64,000 nucleotides of DNA from Proteles cristata cristata (GCA_017311185.1 JAESUZ010005532.1:496001-560000), one strand, 5' to 3'; numbered from the stretch's first letter, positions 11,373 through 25,560 are shown. The notes: generated by a model not told the origin, from the sequence alone. Program-made: numbers and translations.

Positions 11373-12257
11373 CCCCACCCCCACTCTGTCCATGGAACTG
11401 TGAAGAGTGGCCCCAGCCCTCCCCTCCTCCCCTGTGGCCTGCACTGCGCTTCCTAAAGCATTTTCAGGGCAGCTCTGTCTGACAGATGAGATTACAAGTC
11501 TCCTTGAGAGTCTATGACAAAATTAAGTATTTTTCCAGTTGCAACATTGAAATTGAAGCCCAAGATTTAAAACAAGAAAACCATTTATTTCCTGGTGAAA
11601 TCAGATGTGATCCTTTTAGTGAACATGAATCATTTGCTCTCCCCCACCCCCCTTGTCTTTCTGAGGAGTTCAGTCTCCTGTGTAATTCCTGTGGCATCTT
11701 TTAAAAATTTAATCTGTGGCTGCTCTCCAGATATGCATCCTGTTTACACTCCCGCTGGGCCGTTTTGCCTTCCCTGCGGATGCCTTCCTGCCGGTGGCGG
11801 AGGGGGAAGAGAACACGGCCCCACGGGGCTTCCACTCTTTGCCAGGCATGAATGAAGCCAGAGGAAACTTAATAGTGTGACTATAGCCCCACTGTTTACG
11901 CACGTGCTGTGTGGAATGCAAATTAGTGATCAGAACGGAGCAAGGGGTAATTCGGAAGAAAACTTGTATTTTTGCCAGGAGTACTTACTCAAAATTCTTC
12001 CTATTAGGATTGAACCCCTTTGGCTGCTTAGACTATAAAGTTCTGTTACCCACCGATGGTCACTTCATGCGGTCCTCAGGCTCGCTCGGCGGCGCCGACG
12101 CCTTCCTCGCAAAGCTGTGCTGCACGGAGGAGGTTTGAGCTCCTGCGTGGGCCCCCTGCCCACACTATGTCAGCAAGAAATGGGTTTCACTGATATATAA
12201 CATCTTGACCCTGAACTCTGATTTTCTTATTTCAGATTGTTATTCTTGATAGATTTT

Positions 12258-12470
12258 TTTTTTAATGTTTTATTTATTTCTAGGAGACAGAGAGAGACAG
12301 CGTGAGCAGGGGAGGGTCAGAGAGAGAGGGAGTCACAGACTAAAACAGGCTCCAGGCTCTGAGCTGGCAGTCAGCACAGAGCCCGACGCGGGGCTCAAAC
12401 CCACAAACCGCGAGATCATGACCTAAGCGAAAGTCAGACGCTTAACCGACTAAGCCACCCAGGCGCCCCA
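12258..12470 (-). mobile_element. Felid CAN-SINE (young subfamily), antisense
   Basis: A perfect 17-bp target-site duplication lies at 12241-12257 and 12471-12487. The body is near consensus. Confidence 0.95.
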
Positions 12471-12556
12471 TATTCTTGATAGATTTTAATCACTGTCACC
12501 AGAAAAACAATCTGGATGCCGAGCATACTCATAGAATTCAAGTCAGAAAGTGATTC

Positions 12557-12619
12557 CAGGAGCCGCAGTCAGTTAAGTGTCTGACTCTTGATTTTAGCTC
12601 AGTTCGGAGCCTTCTTGGG

Positions 12620-12663
<44 letters not shown>

Positions 12664-12698
12664 CCCTCCCCAGCCCCTCAAAAACAAAATTAAAAAGT
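12557..12698 (+). mobile_element. CAN-SINE, sense, internally deleted, with expanded CT run
   Basis: The head (agtcagttaagtgtctgactc) joins directly to cttgggattctct, so about 70 bp of the tRNA-derived middle is missing. The CT tract at 12623-12661 is expanded to about 19 units. Confidence 0.82.
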
Positions 12699-13074
12699 AA
12701 GTCAGTCCAGATGACTTCAGACTCTGGGCTAGAATCAGGGCTCCTAGTTTGTTGTTTCTACTGCCAAGGCCTCTGGGGTAGATCAGAGCAGCAGGGGAGG
12801 TGGTGGCGAGCAGCGCGACAGAGGGGGCTCCGAAGAGCCTCGGGCCTGCAAACGCCTGCCGTCGCGAGGAGACGATGGAAATGACCCTTGACCCAGCACG
12901 TCGGTGGGCTGCTTGGCTCCTTCCTGGGGCAGGGACGGCAGCAGGCGCCGTGGGACAAGGTCGGGGCGGAGAGGGGTGGTTGGTGTGTCCGGTCCCCCGC
13001 CTCCATCTCGGCGCCCGGCCTCTGCAGCCAGCCTCGGGCTCCTCCACCAGTGAGCTCCGCGAGTGTGTGACCCC

Positions 13075-13250
13075 CGTCGGGGCCTTTCCCCTCCTGGCCT
13101 CAGTTTCTCATTAGTAAAATCATCGTCAGAATACCAGCATCTCCATGTTAATTTCTGAACAGGAGAAGACACATAGAAAGTGTCCCAGAGCCACGGCTGA
13201 CACGTGCTAGGCCAGCAGTAACCAGTCGGCACCATCGTTACGTTGCTGAA
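13075..13250 (+). mobile_element. MIR fragment, sense
   Basis: cctggcctcagtttctcattagtaaaatc followed by a gctaggc-type 3' block in MIR order. Confidence 0.55.
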
Positions 13251-14234
13251 ATGCTCATAATAATGATGGTGATTGTGCTTCTACTATTTATACAATTATA
13301 TAAACATGATATTTATTATTATCAATGGGAAAATAAGTGTCTGTCTGAAGGCTTCTCCTTAAATTAGCAAACACAAATACTACTGGGCTTCTCTTTCCCG
13401 AAAGCTAGGGATTAGACTATGGCCGATGCAGTGATCCAGTGAGGCCCGTAGGTTATATTTCCATCCAGTCATAGGTGCGGGCTCCTCTAGCAGGACGTGG
13501 ACGCCTTGGAGGAGAAGCTTAAGGCAGGAACGAGTTCCTAAGCTGCAGGGTGACTTCCACTGAGCTGTTAATTTGAGGGAGAAATGTTTCCACGGTGGCT
13601 GCCTGGTGACGGGTGCTGGGCCGGTCCTTCTGTGTCTGCAGCACGGCCGGGCAGCCAGGGTCCGTCGCTCCTCAAGGGGACGGTCTCTCACGTCTCTCCC
13701 ACGTCTCCGCAGAGGCTGTGGAGGCTGGGGTGTGGTGGCGGCTTGTGGGGCCAGGGCAGCAGACGCGGGGGGCTGGGGCGGCACGGCGGTCAGGCTCCTG
13801 GCGCAGACCGGCTTCTGGCTCAAGGGAAAGGTGCGCGATCCAGTGTGGGTGGTGCTGCGCTGGCGTGCGGTGTCGTAGAAGGCGCACCTCCGGGCCCACC
13901 CTGGCCAGAGCCGAGTGTCATTACCACGGAGTGGGGACCCCACGCCCCTGCTCCCTAGACTCTCCAGGCTGCTCAGGCTGGTGTCACGGCCCGCAGGAGC
14001 CTGGGAGCTGGGCTGCACGTCAGAGGCGCCCTTGTTTACACGTGAGCACAGCGGGCCCCCCGGATGGTGCTGGCCCCGTGGGCGCGCACAGTCCCTGCCG
14101 CCGGATTGAGCTTCGCCCCCGTGTGGTAGTTCTGTTTCCTCCTCTGCTTTCCCTGCTTTTCCACGACCCCTTTGGAAAGCTGCCTCCCGTGTTTTGTACT
14201 TTGAAAATTCCTGTGTTGTTTTGTTTTGTTTTGT

Positions 14235-14400
14235 TTAGCTTATTTATTTTGAGATAGTGTGTGAGTGGGGGAGGGACGGTGGCGGGGAGAGAATCTGTTC
14301 GTGCAGGGCCTGACCAGGGGCTCCGTCTCACGAACAGGGGTCATGACCTGAGCCAAAATCAAGAGTCAGACACTTAACCCACTGAGCCACCCGGGTTCCC
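14235..14400 (-). mobile_element. CAN-SINE, antisense, diverged
   Basis: A TTTTG-rich lead (14216-14237) and gcttatttattttgagatag, then the antisense head ending ccacccgggttccc. Confidence 0.83.
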
Positions 14401-16777
14401 AGCCGCCCTCTAAAACTTCCTGTTAATGGTGATTTCAGTGAATTCGTACTATTGAAAAGGCTCAGAAAGAGGCTTCTGCTCTGAGAGCAACGGTACTAAC
14501 AGTCCGGGTCCTTCTTTTTAGCCTTGCCCACACTTGCTGTTACTTAACAAGTCATGATCCCTCTGACCAAGACCCAGAATTTCCAGGATAAGGGGTATTT
14601 GGGAATGGCGTGTAGGCCCTTTTGGGAGAGAGAGGGTGTTCCTTTGTAAATTAAGTTTTGAAGGGTATTTCTTCCAAGCAAAGGTAGTTTCATTTCTTCC
14701 TGATTTTAAAAACAGTAACTAGTACGTGGAAGCGCCAAGCTACACAGATGTGCGAATGCTTGTTAACCTGCTGGTGGATGCCCGCCCGCCCGTGTATGTG
14801 TGCGAGCCGAAACCCGCATGTTCCACACGAAGGGCTCCTGCTTTCTCCCGCCCAACGGTGTCCGGGGCACGAGGGCCGAGGAAACGAGCTTAGCAGGTGT
14901 GCACTCACACACGTGTGTCAGCACACCTAAGCCTTCCTCTCTTGGTGAACATCTAGATTGTCTTTAGATTTTGCTGAATAAACTTTATTGGACGTGTTTA
15001 TGCACCGTCGCTCGCCTAAGCAGTGGACCTCTCGGCGTGCGTTTCCAGAAGCGGGGTTATGGGATCTGAGCGCGCACCTGCTGAGAAGCTGGGCCAGGCC
15101 CGCGACCCCCAGCAGCGTCTGAGGGTCCGTTGAGGAAGCCCGTCAGCTAGGGGAGGCGCCCCTCGCCCTGTGCACCCTGTCACTTCTTGCAGCTGGGGGA
15201 GCGGAGTCTGTGCTCCTTCTGACCGTTTGTCTGATTCAGCTCCTCGTAACGCTTCCCCAGGACGTGAATAACTGGACTGCTTCCGCGTACTCAGGGGAAG
15301 CTGAAAGCCTCTCTGCGGCATGAATAAAGGCACTAGTGAATCAGGCAGCTTTCCTCCAAGAGCCACAGGCAGAGGGCTTTCCCCGGGCGCGGGCTCCTGT
15401 GCAGACCTGGCGCGGGGCAGAGCGTGGCGTGTCGGGTTCCGTTGGAAGGCCTGGCTCTCCGGGACGGCAGGAGGGGGCTGGAGGCTGCCCAGCGGATGAC
15501 GGCACAATGATGACAGCTGGGAAGGCAGCCTGGTGGAGGGCGTGCGGGGAGACGGGGTCATGTGGTCCTGACGGGGTTATGTGGTCCGGGGCACAGGCCT
15601 GGGGGTGGGGGTCGGATAACGGGCCCCAGGCAGACGGAGGAAGGTGGGGAAGATTCCCCTCCATCTGGTGAGAGGAAGGAGTGGGTTGGACGCACACGGG
15701 GCGATTAGTCGTTCGCAAAGGACTGTCTCGGATTTGGAGCCGAGTGACGCGGAAGGCGGTGGAGTCTCACGTCCTGGAGTGTGTACAAGCCCTTCTGATT
15801 TCTTCGAAACGGTGTTCTGCTTGGAAACTTCGCTTGGCAGATCTTTAGTCCGGGGCCGCTGTTGTGTGCCGTTCACAGTGATGTCTTTCCGATTTGCTGC
15901 ATCTGGGCTGCGTGACCAGGTTAGGAAAGGGAGAGAATGAGAATATAAAAACGGTTTTAGTGGACAGACCTGGTGTTGGAAGAAGCCCAGCTCGATTTCA
16001 GGGAGGCTGTTTGAGGCCCCCAGCCTCGTGCTCTGTGACTGGCATAGGAGGGAAGGTAGCGTCTCCCGCCAAGGACTCCTGAAGGCTGACCGGCGCTGCC
16101 TGTGCCCGAGGCTGAGCTGCTACCGCACCAGGCAGGCAGCAGGCTTGGACCTTCTCCCCTTTCTGTTGGCGTGAGGACCGGCGAGTGATGTAAGCAGCAA
16201 ACCCACGGACGCTCATGTGAAGAGAGGTGAGGGTGCGCTGCTCCTCAGGAACGTGGGAGGGAAGGGGGCAGCTTCAGCCCCGGCAACTCTTGCGTGTCCT
16301 GAGTACGGCTTTGAAGCCCCAGAGTCTGACCAGACATTGGGACGTGATTGGTTTCAGCCACAGCAGATTCCTTCTCGACAGACCTTTCTTTTAGCGAGTA
16401 GTCACAGGTGATTTTCTTTTCTAAGTTTTTAGACATTTCCCTGGGATTGTGGGCCAGCCACGTTCATTCATCCAGCCGCGGCCTACCTCCTGCTGTGCGG
16501 TGATGGGCCCTGGCGAGTCTGGACCGTCCGTACCCCGGAGCCCTGGGGACACAGCAGGGTCAGCGCTGTTGGGGACAGAGGAGGGAAGCCCCTGTCTCAG
16601 TTAGCGGGAGGGTGCGAGGGAGGGCTGTGGGTTCACCCCTGCCCCCAGAAGCAGGCTGGGCCAAGGTGCTCGCGGCCGCTGGCCCCTGGCCACTTGGTGT
16701 GGACCCCGTGGCATACGGCCAGGGCCGGGCTGGGGCAGATGTGGCAGGGAAACCGTAGAGACCCAGGCAGGAACTGA

Positions 16778-17284
<507 letters not shown>

Positions 17285-20200
17285 TGAGGTTCTGGGTCTC
17301 AATGGGATGTGTCCCCTTTGGTCACAGGCAGTGACTCTGGCGCGTTTGCGGTGTCCTTCGAGGCGTGTGGCTGGGAGAGCCCGGGCACGGAACCGGTGGG
17401 CATCCCAGTCACAGGCCTTTCTTCACATCTGTTTCTTCTTCCTTTCATACAGGTTTTTCTAGAAAATGCTTGCCTAGGTCGGAGCTGGCCTGGCGAAGCT
17501 CTGGTCTGGCGCCTGCTTGGGTAGCGCTCAGGGGCACCTCTGTTGGGACCCAGCCCCCATGTTCACACCGAAATCCTTTTTCTCAGCACCTCTGGACTTT
17601 CTTTGGTCTCAGGTCACTGCCTTCATCTCTCCCCTCAATACCTGATCGGGCAGGGAGCTGTCGTCCCCGAGCGAAGTGCAGGGACGGCATCCGGCTTGTG
17701 TGGATGAGGGAGCCGTGCTTTTCGTAGACACAGGAGACTGGCAGTCAGAAGGATTTGCGCATTTTTGGTCTCCAGGCTTCCAGCGCATTCATATTCATGG
17801 CGCAAGGTCCTCCTTCCATCTGCTTTATCAGGGAAATGTGCGCCTTCTCCCAGGCTGTCTAACCATCCCCGAGGTCTCTGACATCCCTGTCCCCTGGCAG
17901 CGGGCAGGCGGAGGCGCTGCCTCAGAGCAGAATCTCCCTGGATCATTACAGGAGGGCCTTCTCCTGGTACGTCTTCCAGATGGGAGCCCCGTGAGCAGGC
18001 GTGGGGGCCCCTTGAGGGCAGGGCGCCTGTTTGCTTGGCTTCCGGAGCAGGTACACGCTGGGCGAGAAAGGGACGATTCAGGGACAGAGATCGGGCCCTA
18101 TCGGGCTCTGAGGTCTCAAAGTCAAGTGTTTTAATGTCTCTTTTATGTAAAAAGTACTCATGGAAAATCCATTTAGGTAATATCTAAGCATCCATGATCT
18201 CAGAAATCAGGGACCAATCAGAAAACACGTAAACAGCCCGGTGGGGTTCAGAAGTTCATCGGAGTCCTTGCTCTGTCACCGCACTGAGCACAAGAAGACA
18301 GGGTTTCCCACGAGGGCGTGGCCCGGCGCTTGGAGCGGTCGGGTTCTAGTTTCTCCTCCCTTCCCGTCCCTGTCCCTGTCCCTTCCCGTCCCACCAACGC
18401 ACCTTCGGGGCTAGAACCTGGTAGTTGTCTTGTTTGACGTCGGGGGCCTGGGGCACTTTGCAGTGTGAGGAGCTCCCCGTCAGCGTCAGCGAGGTGTCCT
18501 GGCCTGTTGTTCAGAGAAGCCATCCCGTAGTTGCGGGCCGTGGGCACCTTTTGTTGAGCTCGTTCCAGAAGCAAGGGTAGCGGGACGCACACGCGGGGCG
18601 GTGGGTTTAGCGCACCGTGGCTCCCTCCGCCCCATGTCTGCGGCTGTACAGCTGACAGTGAGGACCTCGCCTCCCCTCCCGAGGGACCGGGCAGCAGGCT
18701 GGCTTCCAGATGGTTCTATAGGGACTCGGCGACGGCTTTGTGGAACCCCGGGTCAGGTGTGGGGCTAGCAGAGAAGCAGGCCATTGTGGGTGTCGTGGAA
18801 CAAAGGGTCTGAGAAGGGAAGGAGCCTTAGGCAGCCGTGGGAAGTGGCAGAGAGGCTCGTGGGGCAGGGCTGCCGGGGAGAAACGCTGCGGGACCGGAGG
18901 GAAGGGGGAGGGCAGGCTGGGACATGCCTCCGCAGACCCGCACACGCCTGGCCAGGCCTCCGACGATGAGGGACAGGGCCCGCATGAGCTGCAGGGGCCT
19001 CGGGCCCAGCAGAGGGCCAGCTGCTGCCTTCTGGACCGGTCACGGATCTCTCCTGGGGCCAGAGCCAGCCAAGAAGGGCTTTGGGCTGACGGCATTCCAG
19101 CCTTGCTCTGTTGGTACAGTGCAAAGCCACCACTGTTTCTCTGGAGTCCGTCGGGCACCCAGCGCACCGCTCAGAACCACACTGGATTTCCGGGTAGGGA
19201 CAGGGCAGGGTCAGTGCACGTTAACAGGACCCAACTATCGCCTCATCACAGAAAGCCCCCTGCCCTTCCCCCCCCCCCACCCCCGAGGAGGCAGAGTCCC
19301 TTTTTTTCCCCGCAGGGTCTTACTTTCCCCTTTGGGAGCCTGTAACCTGAAGGTTGAGGTCCCCGAGCACCTGCCACTGCAGTTTCTGCTCCTAGATGGC
19401 AGGGGAGGGGGAGGGGAGAGAAGTGCTTAACACACACAGGTCTCAGAGTCAGGGTGAGAAAGGTCATGCATAACTAGCCCCGTCCTCATCTCTACATCCG
19501 GTCAATGGTCATACTCGGTTTTATAACTTCTTTCCTGTTCCTGTTGGCTTCGGCAAGCACCTTGGTCGATCCCCCAGTAAGATGACTCCCCTTTCCTTCC
19601 CTAAGCGTCTGGGCTGCACTGAACAGTTCACTTATGGGGTGCGGGAGTGCTGAGGGCCACCCCAGGGACCTGTCCTCCCCCCCCCACACTGGTGTGGCCG
19701 TGACCAGTCACCCCGGCCACTGGAGTAACCCCCGCTCTGTTGTCTCTACTTCTGGGTTAACGAAGCAATTGCTGTGCCCTTTGGAGGGAGTGTTCTGCCC
19801 TTAGAAACTAGGACCTGTGGACCAGCAGAACCAACATTGAAGGGAAGGGAGGCAGAAATTTTGCCAGTGGGTCCCTGGGGCTCACAGTGAGAGGAGCCAC
19901 TACCGTGTTCAGCCCTGGATTTCCAGACCCGTGAGCCCTGGCCATGGGGAAGCCAGGGCACAGCGCACATGCCTAGAAAGTGTTCCGGAAGGCGCCTCCA
20001 GGGGTGGCCAGTCAAGCTGGTCCCGGGACTGGAGATTCAGAAGGCATCCCGCGGGCCTGTTGGGTCACCTGCTTCCGATGATGGGGACATGGTGTCACCA
20101 GTGACTCTCACGAGCACGACCCGTAGCCCGAACTGCATCTGCGGTCACACGAGTTCTCTGGGCAGAAGCCACGCTGCGGGGTCCGTGCTGGGACCTGGGT

Positions 20201-22364
20201 GTCTGTCAGACCGCGGGCGGGGCTTGCGGCAGGAGCGCTGTGGGGGGAGAGCAGATGTTCTTCCACGATCCCTTCCGCCGAGAATGCACCGCTGCCCCTC
20301 CCGTGGAGGACGTGGCGCAGTTACAGGCGGCTGGCGGAGGCCGCAGGAGAGCCAGGAGTCAGACTGATCCTGCAAGTCTGTCCCCGTACCACGGTCACTC
20401 GTACGTGAACGCGTTTGGACGGGAAGCCTGGGGAGCGTGGCTCCCGACGTTCGTGCAGCGGGCCGTGTTACGTCCCCAGTGGTGAGCGTCGTCCGCTGAG
20501 GCTTTGCTGGGGGCTCACCTGGTGTGTAGACCTTCGCTTTCCCGGCGCATCCAGGAGGCCCGCGCACAGTCCCTCTGCAGACCTCTCCGCTGCCAGTTCC
20601 TCTCCGGTCCTGACCATCCCGCCAAGCCGCAGGCCATGCCCAGGAGTCCGTGTTGGGAGAAGGAGCCCGCGCGACAGGAACGGGGCCGCGTGCATCTGAA
20701 CTGCTAGCTTGCACCTGGTGTTACAGCTTCCGGACCTGCTGGAGCCCGATGGGTGCACACTGCTGGGATGGAGGGTCAGGTGACCCGGAGCCCGGATTGG
20801 GCAGCTGAGGCGCCCGTGACCAAGCGTTTAGACGCTACTAGAGTGTCAGTGAGCCAGAAACAGTTGCTGAAAGGTCAGCTAAGTGTTGGCAGAGGTAGGT
20901 GTAGTCGTAGCTCTGAAATCCTAAAGGTGGGCAGCGAGCTTCACCTGCAGGGGCCTGCCTTCCGTCAGGCTTCTGCTAGCGTCTAGAACGGGGCGTGGTC
21001 AGAGAAGCATCGCCACGGTAACGTGGCACAGATTTGTCCTCAGATTGGACCTCACACAGTCGTGGCAGCTAACACATCCGCGGACACTGCTGGCCGCGCA
21101 TCCGGGTGGCTCGGCAGCTTGGAGGAGCGGCTGGCTGGAGGCAGTGATGGGGCCCAGGGCCACCCTGAGAGTCGTGAGGACAAACAGCACCCCACCCGTG
21201 AGTCCCTCCACACTCAGTGACACGGGTGCCTCTTGGCCAAGGCGCAGGATCTGAGGGGTCTGAGCCGCCCCAGAAGGGGACCCAACAGCAGGTGGATGAC
21301 CCATCGAGGACAGCGCCTGCCACCCTCCAGCAACCTTGACCTTCCTTTGGAGGAGCGGAGCTGCCGCTGTTCCTCCATCTTCCTATCTGTGTGTGGGGTG
21401 CCCCCTGGTGCTGACCCTCGTCCCCACCACACAGGCCGGGAATGCGGGAAGCCGGCCCCAGCCTGGCCGAGCGGCAGCGGTTGCCGCGATCTTGTAGGGG
21501 TTTGGGATTCAGATCTACATTTCATGTCATTGTCAATCCCTGCTCACCCGCCCCCTGTCCTCCCGCTCCCCCAGGGCAGTTGGTTGAAATGCCAGCTCCG
21601 ATTTCGCGGGCTCTGGGTGTATGTCTGCGGTACACGTTTTAGCGTTTGTGGTTGAAAGTAATCGCCCGTCGGAGTGTTCTTTAGTTCCGTCAGACCCGCC
21701 GCGGGCCTAGCGTCTGGCGCGGGGAGCGTTTCCTAACCAGCAGCATTAGGCACACACAGGCCCCCGGGTCTCTGGCGGGCCCTCTGGTCCACCTCCTCAC
21801 TCTACAAGAAGTGTAGACGTGTACATGGGACGCCAGGACACCGGGGGCTGGTGGCCTCCAATCCGCACCCCCTCGGACTTTGCCCGGATGAAACCCCCCA
21901 TCCATGTCCGATAACAGCCGTGCTGCTCCCTTCCAGGTCTGAAGGCCGGCGGTCATTCTTTCCCCCTCCTCCCCCGTCCTGGGTCCTCCGAAACTTCTCA
22001 CAAAGCCCTCATTGCTTCCTAATGTAGCCCAACCCTGGCCCCCAGGCAGTGAGCTCCCTGACGTCCTGCTGGAGCTGCCGGGAGGGGCAGGGAGCGCGGA
22101 GGTAACGGACATGGTGCTCGCGCTGCGGAGGTTCTCAGAGATGGACTTTCCTTCGGGCTCAGACTAGGGTCACTACCCCCGATGGCTCTGTGCTTCCTGC
22201 TAAGTTGGCTGACGTTCTTCTAAAAAGGGATGTGCTGGTTCTCTCTCGGAAGGGGTGGGGGGGGCAGTGAACCTGCTGCCTTCCTCAGAGGGGACCTCGG
22301 CCCTCCCCAGGACAGAGAGGGCGACGAGGGGCCCTGTTGGCCATCTTCCTCGGGGGGGGGGCGG

Positions 22365-22760
22365 GATCGCTCCAGGATCCCCGTGGATGCCTGAAGCTGC
22401 AGACAGTACCTGACCCTGTAGATGCTGTTTCTTCCTATACACGTACTTGTGATAAAGTTTAATTGATAAGTTAGGCAGCAAATGAACAACAGTGATGAAA
22501 GCTGAATGAATGTGCTCTCTCTCTCTCTCTCTCTCTCTCTCAACATCTTATTGTCTTGCACTCACCCTTCTTGCGATGCTCTGAGATGATAACATGCTCA
22601 CGGGCAGAGACGAAGGAGGTGAGTCACGGGTGAGACGAAGGAAGTGGGTGCAGGATGCGGCGCTAGGCTGCTGCTGACCTGACCACGTGTCAGGAGGAGT
22701 GTCATCTGCTTCCGGATCACGCTGACTGTGGGTCAGGAGGGACCCCTGTACTGAGGTGCA
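22365..22760. mobile_element. Second Tigger-like DNA transposon remnant
   Basis: Contains ggatccccgtggatgcctgaag, gataaagtttaattgataa, a CT run (22514-22541), catcttattgtcttgcactc and catctgcttccgga in the order of a known Tigger-related family recalled from memory. The ends are decayed. Confidence 0.55.
22514..22541. repeat. CT microsatellite
   Basis: About 14 CT units inside the Tigger-like remnant; the family itself carries a short CT run that has grown here. Confidence 0.95.
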
Positions 22761-22841
22761 CCCATCTTGGGGGCCCGGGCCGAGAGGCCCTTTGTGGATG
22801 TGAAGGAGGCCTGGTCTTTTGCGGCTGGCCCCGTGGAGGTA

Positions 22842-23372
22842 GAGCTGGCCTTGAACACCGTGGGGATGGGGCACTGACTTGTTTTTTTTAATGTTTTTAT
22901 TTATTTCTGAGAGAGAGAGAGAGATTGAGAGAGAGAGACAACGTGAGCAGGGGAGGGTCAGAGAGAGAGGGAGATACAGAATCGGGAGGAGGCTCCAGGC
23001 TCTGAGCTGTCAGCACAGAGCCTGACGTGGGGCTCGAACCCACGGACTGTGAGATCATGACCTGAGCCGAAGTCAGACGCCTAACCAACTGAACCACCCA
23101 GGCGCGGGGCACTGACTTTTGACTCTGCAGAATCTTAGCTACTCTGGCCTACTGTTGGAGGCCTCGCCGATAGTTAACACAAATAATCACATTGCGTATG
23201 TCACGTGTGTCACAGACTGTATTCTAACAATACCATAAACCAGAGAAACAAACATATCATTAAGAAAATCATAAGGAAGAGAAAATATGTTTACAGGACT
23301 GTCCTGTGTTTATTGAAAAAATCCGCTTCTGAATGTCCTGGTGCAGTGCAAACAGTGTTCAAGGGTGAACTG
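22842..23372. mobile_element. Tigger-type (TcMar) nonautonomous DNA transposon, interrupted by a SINE
   Basis: The ends are imperfect inverted repeats (agctggccttgaacac and gtgttcaagggtgaactg) flanked by TA dinucleotides at 22840-22841 and 23373-23374, as expected for Tc1/mariner insertions. The interior (attaagaaaatcataaggaag, gtatgtcacgtgtg) matches a common mammalian Tigger-related family as I remember it. A SINE occupies 22881-23105. Confidence 0.75.
22881..23105 (-). mobile_element. CAN-SINE inserted in a Tigger-type element, antisense
   Basis: A perfect 13-bp target-site duplication (ggggcactgactt) lies at 22868-22880 and 23106-23118. The SINE interrupts the DNA transposon remnant at 22842-23372. 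Confidence 0.94.
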
Positions 23373-23384
23373 TACAAATACGGA

Positions 23385-23460
23385 GAGTAACGCCTGGCAC
23401 ATAGTAAGCCCTCAGTAAGTGCTTGCTGTGTGAATGAAATCAAAGGTCTCTCCTGCTTGT
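23385..23460 (+). mobile_element. MIR/L2-type 3' end fragment
   Basis: taacgcctggcacatagtaag, then ctcagtaagtgcttgctg. Short; the family is ambiguous because MIR and L2 share this terminus. Confidence 0.5.
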
Positions 23461-23734
23461 ACGTATTCATTAATGCTGTTGCTCATTTGTTCATTAAATG
23501 TTTCCTGGATTCACTGTTCTAGGAAATGAGCTAAGCAAGGAGGGACTCGTGGGCCATCAGACTGTCGTGAGCACGACCTTTCTGTGCATCGTCCATCCGA
23601 GGAGGGCGCCTCTGTGTGCACTGGGTCTCTCTCTCCAAGTCTGGCCGCCCGCCCCCTACCTTCAGTGTCTCGCCCCGCCACTTCCTGCCACGTGGGCTAT
23701 GCCCTAGCCGTGCTAAACTTTTTAAAACCCTCTC

Positions 23735-24035
23735 ATGGTAAAACATTGTATGTTTACCAAAAAGTACTCAAAATACACGTATGGACTTACGGATTTATAA
23801 TGCAGAATATCTGTTTAAGCGCCGCCAGGTCACAAGTAGGACACGTCAGCCCCGGGAGCCACCCACGTACCCCTTCCTCATCCCAGCCCCCTCCCTGCAA
23901 ATGGAACCCCTAACTTGGCCTCTGTGGCTAGCATGTAGGTGCTCCTGGAAAATGAAGAGATCCACTCTGATTTTTTTCAGTGCTGTCGCTCACTGCGTTC
24001 CTTAGACTCTTCTGTGTGGTTGGCAATGACTCGTA
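23735..24035. mobile_element. Decayed LINE-like fragment
   Basis: The block around caggtcacaagtaggacacgtcagccccgg and gccacccacgtacccc resembles a common old L1 3' segment. Similarity is by eye only; family and orientation are unsure. Confidence 0.35.
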
Positions 24036-25254
24036 AAGTACCTTTAGTGGTCCTGCCCCACGTGTGCTGACCCCACGGCCTGTCCCGCACGGCCTGCCCC
24101 GCTCAGCCTGGCGCGTCAGTTCCTCCCGCACAGGCTGGATGGCTTCTCCGGCAGTGGAAACGTCCCCTGTCTGGGCTCTCCGGCGCCACCTCCGCTTCGC
24201 CACACGTGAGAGCTGGGCGCCGGAGAGGGGGTTGGTGCCCCCGAGGACCTGACAGCTAATTCTGTGTAACTTGACGTAGAAGTGGATTTAAGTAGCTGCT
24301 GTGGCCACCACGTTCAACAGGGTGGCATGTGGACATGCCCCCGGGGAGGGAGCCCGACCGCGGGGCAGAGGGTGTCAGCGCACTGGCCGGAGTGGACGGT
24401 TCTCCCTCATTCTCCTTCCGCACCAGTCCAGGCTTGGAGGCCCCCTGTGCCCGGTCCCCTGGGCACGTCCTCATGGGCACTGACGCATCTGTGTCCAGGC
24501 CGCCGCCCCTGCCCCTGACCGCACCCCCTGGGCCCTTGCTGGACACCCTTCCCTCACTGCTTTGTCCCGATCGAACCCCCAGCCAAACAGCCAGCCTGTC
24601 CCCGCCCGTAGTCCGATTCTCTGTGATGACCTCAAAATGCAGGCATGCCCACGGAGTACAGGTCGTAATCCGGTCCCAGCGAGTGAAAGGGTGACTTCCG
24701 TTGTGTATGTAGTCGCTGTTGCGCCGTCCGCTGAACCGCGCAGCCGGCCGGTTCGGCCCTAGTGTGTCGTCCTGAGTCCCGCGTCGTGTAGGTGTCCCTC
24801 CGTCTCTCAGACGCGCCCCGAGAAGTGAAGGTGCCCCAGATGTGCTGGGGCTGCAGGAGCGCAGGACGGAGCCGACGCTGTCCCGCAGGGCGGGAGCTAG
24901 TGACACGGACGGTCCCTAGCGCTTGTTAGACCGCGCCAGCTGCCCGTCCGAGGGCTTCACAGGCATAACAGTTCCTCCTGCGGGCCCCCTCCTGCAGACC
25001 GTGGTTCCTTACCCCGGGCCGGGTGCCATGTCCTTGTCCTGTGCGGGGGGGGGGGGGTCCCCACCCTGCAGGGTGGTGTCCCTCCCCCCCGGGGGCTCAC
25101 TGGCTGATGCGGGGCCCAACAAAACGCAGGGCAACATCGTACAGGCCGAGCGGGCGGTGTGGAGGCAGACACGGGGGGCGTTCCGCCCAGCACCTCAGCC
25201 CTGGCCGCCAGAGCAAACCCCACGGGCTGGGGGCCAAACACCAGACGCTGTCTC

Positions 25255-25560
25255 CTCGCCGCGCCGGCGGCTGGAAGTCCAAGTGCAGGCTGCCCGCCGG
25301 TCAGGTCGTGGCGAGGGCCTCATGCTGGCTCCCAGACGGCCGCCTTCTCCGCCTGTCCTCACATGGTGGACAGAGACCCAGGCCCCCGTCTGCCTCTCCC
25401 CGTAGAGACATCGGTCCTACCAAGCTAGGACCCCACTCACAGAACTTCGCTTAACCATAATTACCTTCTAGAAGCCCTGTCTCCAAACACAGCCTCACCG
25501 GGGCGAGAGCTTCAGCATGTGAGTTAGGGAGGACCAGCTTTGGTGATTCAAGGAGGATGT
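25255..25560. mobile_element. Ancient interspersed repeat, family not assigned
   Basis: ctggaagtccaagtgcagg, ccgccttctccgcctgtcctcacatggtgg and cttctagaagccctgtctcc match, by eye, a widespread old mammalian retroelement piece. I cannot name it with confidence. Confidence 0.45.
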
